Part shown: piece by piece, positions 10,899-21,775 of the stretch
Numbering within the stretch: position 1 is the first letter of the stretch
How the letters are laid out: every line of letters begins with the position of its first letter
NCBI GenBank assembly: GCA_963971535.1
Contig: OZ020589.1
Span: 48,852,312 to 48,916,311, forward strand
DNA from: Notolepis coatsorum
Lineage: Eukaryota; Chordata; Actinopteri; Aulopiformes; Paralepididae
Length of the DNA: 64,000 bases
Direction of reading: 5' to 3'
Program-made: the position numbers and the translations under genes
Notes under the pieces: model-generated
Databases searched by the model: none
Told to the model about the DNA's origin: nothing
What the model saw: the letters and a program-made list of their open reading frames with translations, nothing else

Positions 10899-11939
10899 AA
10901 AGAGTTGTTCCGATACCGATACCAGTATCGGAAATGCCTCCGATAGAGCCTAAAATGCTGGTATCGGCGAGTACACCGAAAGTCTAGCCTCCGATACCAT
11001 ATGACGTAATTTATCAACACGTGCGGTATCCTCCTGCTGAGAGTGAGCATTATAAAACAAACATGTTTTTAATCGACGTGAATTAAAGTGTCAATGATGT
11101 TTGTCATTTTAACAGCAGATACTTTCTTAAATGCCATAGTCCCGACAGAGCAGTGTGACGGGGAGCTCTGATGCTTGCTGGTGTTATTAGCATTAGCTGA
11201 AGAGCTATCTGAAAAGCTAGTTTAAGCTTAACGTTACCTTGGCTAAAGTTGGGACTATTCATAATCCAGCAATAATGGCTGCAGACCTGCAAGCAAAGTA
11301 CAGCAAGTTGGCAAAGGAGTATTGCAAGGTAAATCACTTTTTCACCAGTAACGTTACATTGTCTTGTTTCCATCTAATGTTAGCTCACGTTAACTGGCTA
11401 ACCTGGCTCACGCTAACGTGGCTGATCGACCTCTCCCACACATGCACGCAATTAATGACATAATGCGGACAGCCATACCGGTGACAATGTTTAGCTTTTA
11501 GTGCCAAATGATAAGAGTCTGAGGCGGAGTCTCAAAAGAGAATGTTGAATATTTATTGTGCAAAAATCACAACAGAGCCTCTGCTACTAGCTACTGTAAC
11601 TGAACCGGAGCGTTCTGGTAGCAAGTGCAACAACGTATAACGTCCGTGCGGAATCAATGTCCCAACAACCTTTCCGTGGGTGAACTCATTGAGCATAGTT
11701 GTCAATGTCAATTAATGATACCAATACTAATCTATACAATCACCTGTTGTTGAATAAATACCATTACTTTATAGTTATTACTAAAAAACAGTATTTTTTT
11801 TTAAAGTTTTATAATTTATATAATAATTAAAAAAAAATCTTTTTGTGTATGCACTGGTATCGGATCGGTATCGGCGGATACCCAAAGCTTAGGTATCGGA
11901 ATCGGATCGGGAAGGAAAAAATGGTATCGGAACATCTCT
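10899..11939. mobile_element. non-autonomous hAT element with GATACCG-type ends
   Basis: The ends AGTTGTTCCGATACCGATAC and GGTATCGGAACATCTCT are inverted. The octamer AGTTTTTA is duplicated at 10891-10898 and 11940-11947. The interior has GCTAACGTTAGC-like motifs and no transposase. A related partial copy lies at about 30450-30960. Confidence 0.9.
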
Positions 11940-12000
11940 AGTTTTTAATACAAATAAGACCTCCTGTTCACTGTAAAGTGGCACATTTTGATACTGTATT

Positions 12001-13042
12001 TTGAGCTTTAAACTTGAAATAACTTTAAGCTTTTACTGCCCCAACTGCAGTAAACCGCTTAGATCTAATGCAAAAGCAGTTGCTTGTGACATTTGTGATC
12101 AATTCGTCCACACTAAATGCGGAAATGTGTCGGACAGTACTTATAATAAGGCCGTCAAACTACAACTTAATGTTCCTCTTGTCTGTAATATTTGTTGCCT
12201 ACATGCAGTGCCAAATATAGAAATAATTGATGATAGTATAATAACGAACAATGAGACAACTTTTAATGGAAATTAATCTGTTAGGTTCTCAGGATGAAGA
12301 AATAGATTTATCTTTATTTAATAAACGAGGGATACACTTTATTCATATTAACACTATGAGTCTGTTACCAAAAGTAGATGAAATAAGGCAGCTATCCCTT
12401 TCTTTGAAAGCCACCGTCATAGCTATTTCCGAGACATGGCTTGATTGCACTATTAATGACTCAGAAATTGAATTGCCAGGATATTCAGTATACCGAAATG
12501 ACCGCAATAGAAATGGGGGAGGGTGCGGTGTATAATCAGAGGAGATCTAGCATTCAATCCGCGTGCCGACCTTCAGGTGGAGGGTTTGGAAACAGTATGG
12601 GTTGAACTGCTGCTCCCCAAGACAAAACCCATTATTGTCGGTGTATGTTACAGACCCCCTAAGCAAAATAATCTTTATGAATTGCTAGAAACGGCCTGTA
12701 ATAAGAGCAACATTTTTATGGAGAAAGAATGTTTAATCCTGGGAGATTTTAACTCCAATGTATTAATGTCCCCGCGCAAAAACGGTCTAGTGAAATCACT
12801 GGCTAACTTTTGTAAAGTGTTTGGTCTAAAGCAGTTAATAAAGGAGCCAACTAGAGTGTCTGTAAACAGCCAGTCTATTTTAGATTTGATCTTGGTATCG
12901 GAACAGGAAAGGATTTCCCAATCAGGAGTCCTTGACATTGCTCTGAGTGATCACAATGTAATATATTGCACTCGGAAAATATCGAATAAACAGACTAATC
13001 CAGGGAACCACAGATTTATTAGTTTTAGATGCACTAAAAACC
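12001..13042 (+). pseudogene. CR1/L2-group LINE, zinc finger and endonuclease part
   Basis: Read with frameshifts near 12255 and 12525. The first piece has CPNCSKPL...CDICDQFVHTKC (about 12030-12120), a PHD-like finger seen at the N-terminus of many CR1/L2 ORF2 proteins. The second and third pieces encode an APE-type endonuclease: ISETWLD (about 12425), VGVCYRPP (about 12640), LILGDFN (about 12735), ILDLILVS (about 12880) and LSDHNVI (about 12945). The coding sequence stops at an insertion near 13042 and resumes at 19452. The domains are those of a LINE that nicks its target and reverse transcribes in place; this copy is dead. Confidence 0.8.
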
Positions 13043-14177
13043 TCCTGTGTGGTCCCTGTCCCTAAGTGCCGACGTCCCAGCACGTCCAAGGACTACATGC
13101 CGGTGTCTCTAACCTCTCATATAATGAAAACCATGGAGAGGTTAGTCCTAGAGCAACTCCGCCCGGTGATCAAACCCCACCTAGACTCCAGTTCGCCTAC
13201 CAGCCCCGACTGGGGGTAGAGGATGCTGTCATCTACCTGCTGAACTGAGCCTACACTCATCTAGACAAGTGGGGGAGCACTGTGAGAGTCATGTTCTTTG
13301 ACTTCTCCAGTGCTTTTGATACCATAAGGCATGGGCTGCTGGGTGAGAAGTTGGAGGCGATGCAGGTAGAAGCCCCCCTGGTGTCCTGGGTTGTTGACGG
13401 GTAGACCACAGTATGTGCGCCTACGGAGCTGTGTGTCAGACAGACTGGTCAGCAACACCGGGGCCCCGCAGGGGACAGTCCTCTCTCCCTTCCTCTTCAC
13501 CGTCTACACCAACGACTTCCACTATCGGTCAGAGTCCTGTCAACTTCAGACGTTTTCTGATGACTCTGCGATAGTGGGATGTATAAAGGACGGTGACGAG
13601 AGGGAATACCGGGAACTGGTAGTGGACTTCGTCACATGCGATAAAAACCACCTGCAGCTAAATGTGGTGAAGACCAGGGAACTGGTGGCGCCTTCTTGTA
13701 CGCTGTGACCTGCTGGGGCAGCGGACTGAGAGCAGGGGACACAAACAGGCTGGATAAGCTGGTCAGGAAGGCCAGTAGCGTGGTTGGGGTGGAGCTGGAC
13801 TCTCTAGCGAGGATGGCGGAGAGGAGGAGCCTTGCTAAGCTCCAGGCCATCAGGGAAAACCCCTCCCACCCACTATACACAGACTTGGCTGACAGGAGGA
13901 GCATGTTCAGTGCTAGGCTCACACTACCTAAATGCAGCACTGAACGGCACAGGAAGTCTTTTATTCCAACAGCCATCAGACTATACAATGAATCACTGTG
14001 TCTCACTGCATCACTGAGCACAGAGTGACAGTTACCATCTTCCTGGACTCTTACTTTTTAAACAGCACTGTGCAATATTACACCTACTGTAGACTTCAGT
14101 ATATGTTTACTGTATTTATTTACTGTATATTTTATTCTATTTAATTTTATTCTATTCTTAGGCCATTTGTTTTGTTA
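13043..14177 (+). pseudogene. Rex1/CR1-like LINE reverse transcriptase fragment
   Basis: A second LINE interrupts the CR1-like one. In changing frames it encodes DYMPVSLTSHIMKTMERLV (about 13095), VMFFDFSSAFDTIRH (about 13290), GAPQGTVLSPFLFTVYTNDF (about 13460), FSDDSAIVGC (about 13555) and a C-terminal region ending LYNESLCLTASLSTE (to 14028). These are the reverse transcriptase A, B and C motifs, with FSDD in place of the usual FADD. Frameshifts and a stop near 13402 inactivate it. Its 3' UTR continues to 14177 and, beyond the gypsy insertion, from 19360 to 19451. The A-rich 'actaaaaacct' / 'ctaagacct' flanks suggest a short target duplication. Confidence 0.75.
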
Positions 14178-14182
14178 TTCTT

Positions 14183-15099
14183 TGTTACGGACTCTGTCCT
14201 TATATCATTATGTATGTATCCTTGTAATATTATATTGTATTGTATAGGGAATAATATATATTATGTGTTATGTATGTAGGCAGGTTGTATTGTTGTTTTT
14301 TTGTCTCCCTCCTGTGTAACCTATCTTTCTCTCAGGGTCAATCAGCAGCAGCAGCAGCAGCTGAGGCTCGTCAGACAATTAACCTCCACATCCCTTCATA
14401 TATCCCTGTGTGTGCAGTGTTAGCTAGATCTCTGTCGGTGTCTGTGGGTAATTATATCTGGTGGTGTTGTGGTAGAGTTCTGCTTTTTGGTGTGAGCTAG
14501 TTAAAGCTCTGTTGAGCTCATGCTTGTTGGTGTGAGCTGGTTAAAGCTCTGTTGAGCCCATGTTTATTGGAGTGAGCTAGTTAAAGCTCTGTTGAGCTCA
14601 TGTTTGTTGGTATGAGCTAGTTAAAGCTTGGTTGAGCTCAGTATTATACCTTTTGTGATCCTGCCTGTACATTTCTGTTTTACCCATAACCTGTTTTGTG
14701 TATTTGTTTATTCATCGTCACCCAGTTTATGGTGATTGTTTTTCTTGTTTGTTAATCTTTTGTTTCGCACACAGGGACATTGAGGACAGGAAGATACCCT
14801 GGGTCTACATTTTGCATCACGTAGGTGACCTACTGTTAAAGACACCAGCTTTAGAAGTGAGCACCACCACCTGTACTTTGGGGTGTCCGCGCCTGTAAGG
14901 GGGGGTGGGCTTTTATTTCTTTTTGATATTTCATTTGGTGCTCACTGGTAAGTCCTCCTTGCTCTCCGTGTTGCTGTTTTTGAAGTTTGTGAAATAAATA
15001 TTATTATTTTGCAAATTGTCTCCTGCGTTGTGTGTCACTGCACCCTCACCTACCCTGTCTGTGGCCTTGTGTTGCGTCTCCCCACTGGGGTACGTAACA
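14183..15099 (+). repeat. 5' LTR of the gypsy element
   Basis: It starts TGTTACG and ends CGTAACA, the usual TG...CA inverted ends. Bases from about 14453 on match 18703-19354 with only a handful of substitutions and a 3-base indel. A CAG-rich stretch near 14345 and four degenerate 'gttaaagctctgttgagc' units (14507-14640) are visible. Confidence 0.85.
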
Positions 15100-15103
15100 T
15101 AAA

Positions 15104-15120
15104 TGGGGGCTCGTTAGTGG
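15104..15120 (+). other. primer-binding site, tRNA-Pro-like
   Basis: TGGGGGCTCGTTAGTGG lies four bases after the LTR end. Its first eleven bases match the classic retroelement site complementary to the 3' end of tRNA-Pro; the rest diverges. Confidence 0.6.
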
Positions 15121-15215
15121 GCAACAGACAGTTGGTGTTGGTGTGCGGTGGGCACGTTGGATAGGGTGGTGAAGATTTGATCTGTGTATGTTTGCGCTGG
15201 TGTCTCTTTGTAGAC

Positions 15216-16307
15216 ATGACGTCTTTTAGTGTGGAGGAGTTTCTGGGTGATCCCTCAGTTGATCATTTGGATCAGTGTAGGAAGGAAGATCTATGTGCCA
15301 TAGCCTCGCATTTTCAGGTCAGCCTTGCGAAGAGTCTGGCAAAGGCAGACCTGAGGGAGGAGGTAGTACGACTACTGGTGTATAAGAAGGTGCTCGGTGC
15401 AGGTGAAGGTGCGTCTGCTATTCCTTCTCGTTCTGGTTCAGATGAGGACCAGGAGGAAGGAGTAGCTGAGATGGTAGAACCACTTACAGACGGGTTGGAG
15501 GATAAGCCTCCCCTCCCGTCTCCAATGCCCAGACGTGCTTCACCCTTCCCCAGTGGGAGTACTGGGGAGGAGGACAGTCTTAAATTGAGTTTAGCACGAT
15601 TGCAATTTGAGGAGAGGAAGGAGGAGAGGGAATATAGTCATCGGTTAGCTATTAGGAAAATGGAGCTGGAGGCTGAGGCCCGCCGGTTGGACGCTGAGGT
15701 TAAAATTAAGCAACTGGAGCTCGAGGCTGCTAAGGCTGGGAGTCCTGCTCAACCCTCTTCCACAGCTGTGGGGGCTTATGATGTAAGTAGACTTATATCT
15801 CTGGTACCTCAATTTCGTGAGGCGGAGGTAGACTCCTATTTTAATGCTTTCGAGCGAGTTGCTACCTCATTGAAGTGGCCTAAAGAGGTCTGGGCTCTCT
15901 TGCTCCAATGTAAACTCACTGGGAAAGCCCAGGAGATTTTGTCTGCCCTCCCTCTCAGCGACAGTTTGTCTTATGACATAATCAAGACGGCTGTACTTAG
16001 AGCCTACGAGTTAGTGCCAGAGGCGTACAGGCAGAAATTTCGCTCTCACAGAAAGTTGCCTGGCAGAACTTTTGTGGAGTTTGCTCGTGAGAAGGAATCT
16101 CTATTTCATCGGTGGTGTAGGGCTTGTGATGTAGCTGATTTTAATTCTCTGTCTGAGTTGATGTTACTGGAGGAATTTAAAAATAGTCTGAATGACCGTT
16201 TGGTAACATATCTCAATGAGCAGAAAGTTGAGACGTTGGCACAGGCTGCGGTACTCGCTGACGAGTTTGTGCTGACTCAGACAGTCGTTTGGTACTTTAC
16301 GACATGA
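15216..16307 (+). CDS. gypsy/Gmr1 gag protein
   Basis: I chose the ATG at 15216 (MTSFSVEEFLGDP), the first in a good context after the primer site; an upstream in-frame ATG at 15177 lies close to the leader. The product has an acidic N-terminal segment, a charged helical stretch (LQFEERKEEREYSHRLAIRK, probably coiled coil) and a retrotransposon gag core (YDVSRLISLVPQFREAEVD to about 16280, with YFNAFERVATSLKWP). It forms the particle that packages the element RNA. The frame breaks near 16290; the zinc knuckle CFHCHRVGHIREDC follows in another frame at about 16395-16440, so this gag is truncated or frameshifted. Confidence 0.7.
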   Translation: MTSFSVEEFLGDPSVDHLDQCRKEDLCAIASHFQVSLAKSLAKADLREEVVRLLVYKKVLGAGEGASAIPSRSGSDEDQEEGVAEMVEPLTDGLEDKPPLPSPMPRRASPFPSGSTGEEDSLKLSLARLQFEERKEEREYSHRLAIRKMELEAEARRLDAEVKIKQLELEAAKAGSPAQPSSTAVGAYDVSRLISLVPQFREAEVDSYFNAFERVATSLKWPKEVWALLLQCKLTGKAQEILSALPLSDSLSYDIIKTAVLRAYELVPEAYRQKFRSHRKLPGRTFVEFAREKESLFHRWCRACDVADFNSLSELMLLEEFKNSLNDRLVTYLNEQKVETLAQAAVLADEFVLTQTVVWYFTT

Positions 16308-16379
16308 GGATAGAGGTTTTTATCCCTCTGCTCAGACTCCAGCTAAGGTACACACTAGCCCACCACGTTTATTATCTCC

Positions 16380-17526
16380 CCGCTACAAGGAGGAGCGAGA
16401 ATGTTTTCATTGTCATCGGGTGGGTCACATTAGAGAAGACTGTGTTGCATTCAAACGCAAGCAGTCTACGCCAAATAGACGACCAAAGGAGATTGGTTTG
16501 GTGCAGACGGTGATAGCTCCGCAGTCAGTAGTCCGCACAAAGATGTGCGACGGCCTGGAGCCCAGTTACGAACCGTTTATGTTGGACGGCATGGTTTCTC
16601 TCAGTGGTAGTGAGTTGGACCAGCGTCCGGTGCGCATACTGAGAGATACTGGGGCAGCACAGTCTTTTATCTTGTCAGACGTGCTTCCGTTTAGTGATGA
16701 GTCGTCAAATGGCTCAAGTGTGTTGGTGCAGGGGATCGAGATGGGTTTTGTGTCGGTGCCCCTCCATCAGGTACATTTAAACTGTGGTTTAGCACAGGGG
16801 GTGTTCAAGGTGGGCATACGCCCGTCGTTACCGGTGAGAGGTGTCACTTTCCTGTTGGGAAATGACATCGCTGGTGGCAGAGTTATGCCCATTTTGGAAG
16901 TTTTGGAGCGCCCTGAGGTTTTGCGTCCAGATGTGTTGGCGCAACAGTTCCCTGAGGTGTTTACAGTTTGTGCAGTCACCCGTGCTCAAGCACGTAAGTT
17001 GGGTGAAGTAGTTGACTTGTCAGAGACTGTGCTAGCTACTAAGTTGTCTGGCGCGCCTATTTCCCCACTTATGTTTGCTCAACCTGCTGTTGAGACGAGG
17101 GACAGTATAGCGCTTCAGCAGGATACGCTCACCTCTGAGACAACTAATTTGCCCATGACTAGAGGTAATCTGATCGTTGCTCAGAAGGAGGATGCTAGTT
17201 TAGCCACGTGTTTTGCAGCTGCTCTTTCTCCAGAGACAGCTAAGAACAAAGAAGTGGCCTATTTTGTTGAGAATGATGTGCTGATGCGGAGGTGGAGATC
17301 ACGGATGGATTTTGATAATGAGTGGAGTTATGTTACACAGATTGTTGTGCCTACACAGTATCGCCAGTCTGTTTTGTCTTTAGCTCATGATCATCCTTGG
17401 TCAGGACATCTAGGCATCACCAAGTCCTATGACAGGGTTTTACAGCACTTTTTTTGGCCCAGGTTAAAGAGGGATGTGACCAGATTCTGTAATACTTCAT
17501 GTATGTCAAGTTACAGGGAAGCCTAA
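16380..17526 (+). pseudogene. gypsy/Gmr1 zinc knuckle, protease and integrase N-terminus
   Basis: The frame opens with the gag CCHC knuckle (CFHCHRVGHIREDC, about 16395). It continues to an aspartic protease with LRDTGAAQSF (about 16638-16670) and a flap-like region ending LLGNDIAGG (about 16855). It then runs directly into the integrase HHCC zinc-binding region: HDHPWSGHLGITKSYDRVL and FWPRLKRDVTRFCNTSC (about 17387-17505). No reverse transcriptase lies between protease and integrase, the Gmr1-type order. The frame ends at 17526, where the integrase should continue. Confidence 0.75.
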
Positions 17527-18520
17527 TCAGGTTATTAAACCTGCCCCTCTTCACCCAATCCCAGCTATGGGGGAGCCGTTTGAGCATGTGCTAGTGGATT
17601 GTGTTGGTCGCATGCCAAAAACGAAGTCTGGTAACGAGTTCCTTTTAACAATTATGTGTGTAGCAACACGGTACCCTGAGGCTATTCCTCTTAGAAAGAT
17701 AACGTCTTAGTCTGTAGTGAAAGCTCTGATCAGGTGTTATCGTCATTGTCTATATCTCACAGGATCTCAAGTGCGTATCACCCTGAGTCGCAAGGTGCCC
17801 TGGAGAGGTGGCAACAGACCTTCAAGTCATCCCAGAGACTGGGATGAAGGTGTTCCCCTAGCTCTGTTTGCTGTGCGAGAAACGGTTCAGGAGTCACTGG
17901 GTTTTAGCCCAGCAGAGCTGGCGTTTGGGCATTCAGTGAGAGGTCCTTTAAGGGTATTAAAGGATCAACTTATGGGGGAGGCTCTGCACACCATACCTCC
18001 AAAGAGAGGGGTTTTGAACTATGTGTGTAGGTTTAAGGAGCGGCTGCATGAGGCGTGTAGTATCGCTAGGGAGAGTCTCTCTGCTGCTCAGGGTTAAATG
18101 AAACAGCAGTTTGACAGAAAAGCGCTTCCACGTTCTTTCCAGTCTGATGACGTGGTTTTAGTTTTGTTGCCCATCCCTGGCTCTTCTTTGAATGCTCGTT
18201 TTTTTGGCCCTTATGCTATTGAGAAGAAGTTGAGTGATACTGACTATGTTGTCAGGACGCCTGATAGGCGGAAGGAAACCCGTGTGTGTCACATTAATAT
18301 GTTGAAGCGTTATCTTCCCAGGGACAACCTGCAGCTGGAGAACCAAAGTATGCCCCCAGGGGCCGCTGTGGGGGCTGCAGTACCAGTGACTGTGATTTCT
18401 GTTCCTTCTACTCTGCCGGTGGGTGATGAGGATGGTTTGAGTGGTCCAGCAACAAACTCCTCGCTTGTGCAACTCGGAGATGTTGTTGAACCTTCCCTCC
18501 CTGATGCCACACTTGGGTAA
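17527..18520 (+). pseudogene. gypsy/Gmr1 integrase core and C-terminus, broken
   Basis: The catalytic core begins at about 17570 (PFEHVLVDCVGRMPKTKSGN, first acidic residue). An in-frame stop falls near 17708. The segment that should hold the second catalytic Asp is missing. The third acidic residue survives in another frame at about 17775-17830 (YHPESQGALERW). The C-terminal part (DWDEGVPLALFAVRE, FSPAELAFGH, and HINMLKRYLP at about 18290) is readable in two frames with a stop at 18097. This integrase cannot be active. Confidence 0.7.
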
Positions 18521-18702
18521 GGAGCAGGAAGCTGACATGGTGGCGCTCATTCACAATTATCCTGTTTTGTTTGGAGATGTCCCAACCCGCACTACCGTTC
18601 TGCAACACGACATTGATGTCGGTAATCGGCCAGTCAAATAGCATCCTTATAGGGTAAATGCGGTGAAGAGGGAAATAATGAGGCAGGAGGTGGCATATTT
18701 AT
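18521..18702 (+). pseudogene. start of gypsy reverse transcriptase, cut by a deletion
   Basis: Coding for HNYPVLFGDVPTRTTVLQHD then HPYRVNAVKREIMRQEVAYL matches the N-terminal approach to a gypsy reverse transcriptase. A stop lies at about 18639. Sequence ends within 'attatatctg' at 18701-18710, which is also found at 14451-14460 in the 5' LTR, so the junction with the LTR falls in a short homology. Confidence 0.7.
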
Positions 18703-19354
18703 TATATCTGGTGGTGTTGTGGTAGAGTTCTGCTTTTTGGTGTGAGTTAGTTAAAGCTCTGTTGAGCTCATGCTTGTTGGTGTGAGCTGGTTAAAGCTCT
18801 GTTGAGCCCATGTTTATTGGAGTGAGCTAGTTAAAGCTCTGTTGAGCTCATGTTTGTTGGTATGAGCTAGTTAAAGCTTGGTTGAGCTCAGTATTGTACC
18901 TTTTGTGATCCTGCCTGTTGTACATTTCTGTTTTACCCATAACCTGTTTTGTGTATTTGTTTATTCATCGTCACCCAGCTTATGGTGATTGTTTTTCTTG
19001 TTTGTTAATCTTTTGTTTAGCACACAGGGACATTGAGGACAGGAAGATACCCTGGGTCTACATTTTGCATCACGTAGGTGACCTACTGTTAAAGACACCA
19101 GCTTTAGAAGTGAGCACCACCACCTGTACTTTGGGGCGTCCGCGCCTGTAAGGGGGGGGGTGGGCTTTTATTTCTTTTTGATATTTCATTTGGTGCTCAC
19201 TGGTAAGTCCTCCTTGCTCTCTGTGTTGCTGTTTTTGAAGTTTGTGAAATAAATATTATTATTTTGCAAATTGTCTCCTGCGTTGTGTGTCACTGCACCC
19301 TCACCTACCCTGTCTGTGGCCTTGTGTTGCGTCTCCCCACTGGGGTACGTAACA
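18703..19354 (+). repeat. truncated 3' LTR of the gypsy element
   Basis: It matches 14453-15099 of the 5' LTR, differing by a few substitutions, a TTG indel near 18917 and G-run length near 19153. The first 270 or so bases of the LTR are absent. It ends CGTAACA and is followed by the TTCTT target duplication. Confidence 0.85.
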
Positions 19355-19359
19355 TTCTT

Positions 19360-19451
19360 ATTCGTGACTTGTTCCGTCTAAATGTTTAATGTGAGCGATT
19401 TGCAGTGTCAAATTTCCCTTGGGATAATAAAACTATTTCTATTCTATTCTA
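19360..19451 (+). mobile_element. 3' end of the Rex1-like LINE
   Basis: The 3' UTR resumes after the gypsy element and ends 'cccttgggataataaaacta' followed by short TTCTA repeats, a typical 3' terminus of such fish LINEs. Confidence 0.7.
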
Positions 19452-20259
19452 AGACCTACTCAAAGGAGGCGTTTGAACATAAACTTTCAGAGAGGGACTG
19501 GTCTGATGTTCTGGGTAGCAAGGATGTTGATGAGCCTTGGCATCTTTTTAAAAGTCATTTCTTGACTGTTTTAGATGATGTAGCTCCAATCTGAGAGTGT
19601 AGAATTAAACAAAGAAGTAAAAAGTGGATGACCTCCGATATTCTTAATATGATTAGAAAACAGGATTTCTATTTTAGAAAGTTTAAAATGACAAAACTGC
19701 CCACAGACCATGAGATTTATTTATTTCAGAAATCAAGCTAGTTATAGCACTAGGAGAGCCAAATCTCAATTTTATATAGATTCCATTGTGGAAAATGCCC
19801 ACCAGCCCAAGAAAATGTGGAAAATGATTGGTGAATTAGGTTGCAGAGGAAAGAACAAAGCTAGAAATGGCAATATTGGACTTGAAATAAAGGATAATGT
19901 GTGCTTTGATAAGGGGAAGGTGGCTTACTATTTTAATACTTTCTTTACAATAATTGCTGCCTGCTTGGTGGATAAACTGCCGTGTGGCTCAGGAGTCTAT
20001 GGCCAAGCTTTTGTGAGCTCATTCTACAAAACAAAATATTTAGTTCCTTTACTCATCAGACCTGTCTCGGAGGAAAGGGTAAGAGTATGCCTGTCTGCCC
20101 TAGCTACTAATAAGGCGACAGGTCTTGACCTTATTCCTGCCAGATTTATGAGGGACAGTGCTAAAGTAATTTCTAGAACAATTGCACATATTATTAACTT
20201 GTCGATTAACCAAGGCAAATTTCCGTCTGAACAAAAAAAGGCCAGGGTTGGCCTCCTTT
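19452..20259 (+). pseudogene. CR1/L2-group LINE, part upstream of the reverse transcriptase
   Basis: This continues the LINE interrupted at 13042. KTYSKEAFEHKLSERDWSDV (about 19455-19515) aligns with DLKTYSSEAFNLELEGLDWS of the copy at 22433-25310. Frames shift several times. NKATGLDLIPARFMRDSAKV (about 20110-20170) marks the beginning of the reverse transcriptase. The copy is cut at 20260 by a piggyBac-like element and the catalytic motifs are not present. Confidence 0.7.
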
Positions 20260-21107
20260 TTAACCCATTGCTCGCCAATGACTTGTTAACACGTCATTCT
20301 CCGCCATGCGTAATCTGCCAATGACGCCGTAAGGCGTCTTTGAGATCAATATTTCATATTTTCGTCATGGTATTCACATTTCACCCACGGAGTCTTGGCT
20401 GGTGCTGTAGGACTCCGCTCAACTCTGCAACGCTTCAATACCGCCACCTCGTGGCCGATCGACGAGTTGCCAAACCGGAAGTGGCCGGAAATGCTTGGTC
20501 CGTCCCCTATTCCGTCCGGCCACTCGCTATCGCTCCCGGGACTCAATCCAGACACCGTGGATATCGATCCGTTGCCATAACTCAATAAACAACATGATTT
20601 GGACGTATATTAGTATTATACAAACCGGAACTGGATCACCTTGATCAACATCACATAACTGGGATCTGTTTGCGTGATCGCCCAACGGTAAGAGGAGGCT
20701 GACGTTACTTTCAGCCTGTTTGTTTATTATTATCCATACAAACTGCTCTGATCAATATATCACCCATACTACATAAATTATTTAACGTCGGCCACGGAAT
20801 TATAAACGACCCCCCCCCCTCCGTTCATCCGTGCATGATGAGTCATAACGTCTAGGATCATGTACAGTTGAAATTTTTTATCTGGCGTCGATCGGTATCA
20901 AACTGCATTTGATTATCTAATATATGCATGTATGGCTATATCTCACGTTCTATGAAATACTGCAGAAAACGATAAAAACATATTTATACTCTAGAGCAGT
21001 GTTTCTCAACTGGTGGGTCGCGACCCAAAAGTGGGTCGCAGGGCCATTTTCAGTGGGTCGCGGATGTGTGTGTAAAAAAAAAAATCTTTGTGAAAGTTGC
21101 TTCTCAG

Positions 21108-21150
<43 letters not shown>

Positions 21151-21697
21151 TAATTTCATTGTGTTTTTAGCCCTACAGTAGTTGCACTTTTGTTGCAACC
21201 CCAGTTATCCCATTAGTTTCCCCAAACTTAGGTCTGTTATGTTAAGAAATCTGCTAAGAAGCATATATTATCTATTATTATTTAATTGCATTGGGTTTTT
21301 AGCCCTAGTTGCACTTTTGTTGCACTGTTTATTTCATGTTTTTAACAGTGCATGAAAGATTGTGTATTACTGCAATTTTTTTTTGTTGAAATAAATCATA
21401 GTGGTTCAAAAATTCGGGTCGCGACTTAATGACTAAGGAAAATGTTGGGTCCCGAGGCTAGACCAGTTGAGAACCAGTCTAGACTGTATTTTTTTATGAA
21501 TGTGTGAATGAAAAAGTAAAACGTTCCTACATCCTGAACGATAGATAATTGATGTTGAATGGGCCATAGTAATGTCAATTTAGCAATACAATTTAAAAAG
21601 TTATAGCCCTGCAAAGAAGATGAACATCTCCATAGACTTATAGAGCTGGCAGAGAGGGTACAATGATGGGTACAATGCCCGGCAAAGAATGGGTTAA
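20260..21697. mobile_element. piggyBac-like non-autonomous element, copy 3
   Basis: It is bounded by TTAA, with ends TTAACCCATTGCTCGCC and GGCAAAGAATGGGTTAA. It is closely similar to 31514-32460 over almost its entire length, apart from a hAT insertion at about 21003-21475. It contains a C-run near 20810 and 'aaaaagttatagccctgcaa' near 21597. No transposase is encoded. Confidence 0.8.
21003..21475. mobile_element. non-autonomous hAT element
   Basis: The ends CAGTGTTTCTCAACTGGTGG and CCAGTTGAGAACCAG are inverted. Comparison with the uninterrupted sister copy near 32245 (tactctagacggt) places the insertion at 'tctaga', which is present on both sides; the full octamer is degenerate. A (TTA)n run lies at 21101-21151. 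Confidence 0.8.
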
Positions 21698-21775
21698 TGT
21701 AGTTCATAATGTTTATGTAATCCAATAGGGTTGGTAACCCCATTAATAGAAAATGGGTTTCAGTCTATTCAGCTT
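21698..21775 (-). mobile_element. remnant of a BEL/Pao 3' untranslated region
   Basis: This 78-bp stretch, ending 'cagtctattcagctt', is the same as 32461-32540. There it directly follows the stop codon of the old BEL/Pao pol remnant on the minus strand. It abuts the piggyBac-like element at the same TTAA in both places. Confidence 0.55.

Larger units (their letters stand above)
14183..19354 (+). mobile_element. Ty3/gypsy retrotransposon of the Gmr1 type, internally deleted
   Basis: The element lies between TTCTT direct repeats (14178-14182 and 19355-19359), with a full 5' LTR and a truncated 3' LTR. The internal order is gag, zinc knuckle, protease, integrase, then the start of reverse transcriptase. 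That is the unusual order known from Gmr1-type gypsy elements of deuterostomes (first described from cod), rather than integrase last. A deletion removed most of the reverse transcriptase, RNase H and the first part of the 3' LTR. It inserted into the 3' UTR of the Rex1-like LINE. Confidence 0.8.

Noticed and set aside
11104..11463. Coding exon in the hAT element at 10899-11939
   Set aside because: Overlapping frames on both strands without conserved motifs; the related partial copy at 30450 does not preserve them.
12001..12276. Host PHD-finger protein
   Set aside because: The cysteine-rich finger is followed by an APE endonuclease in the usual CR1/L2 order, so it is part of a LINE.
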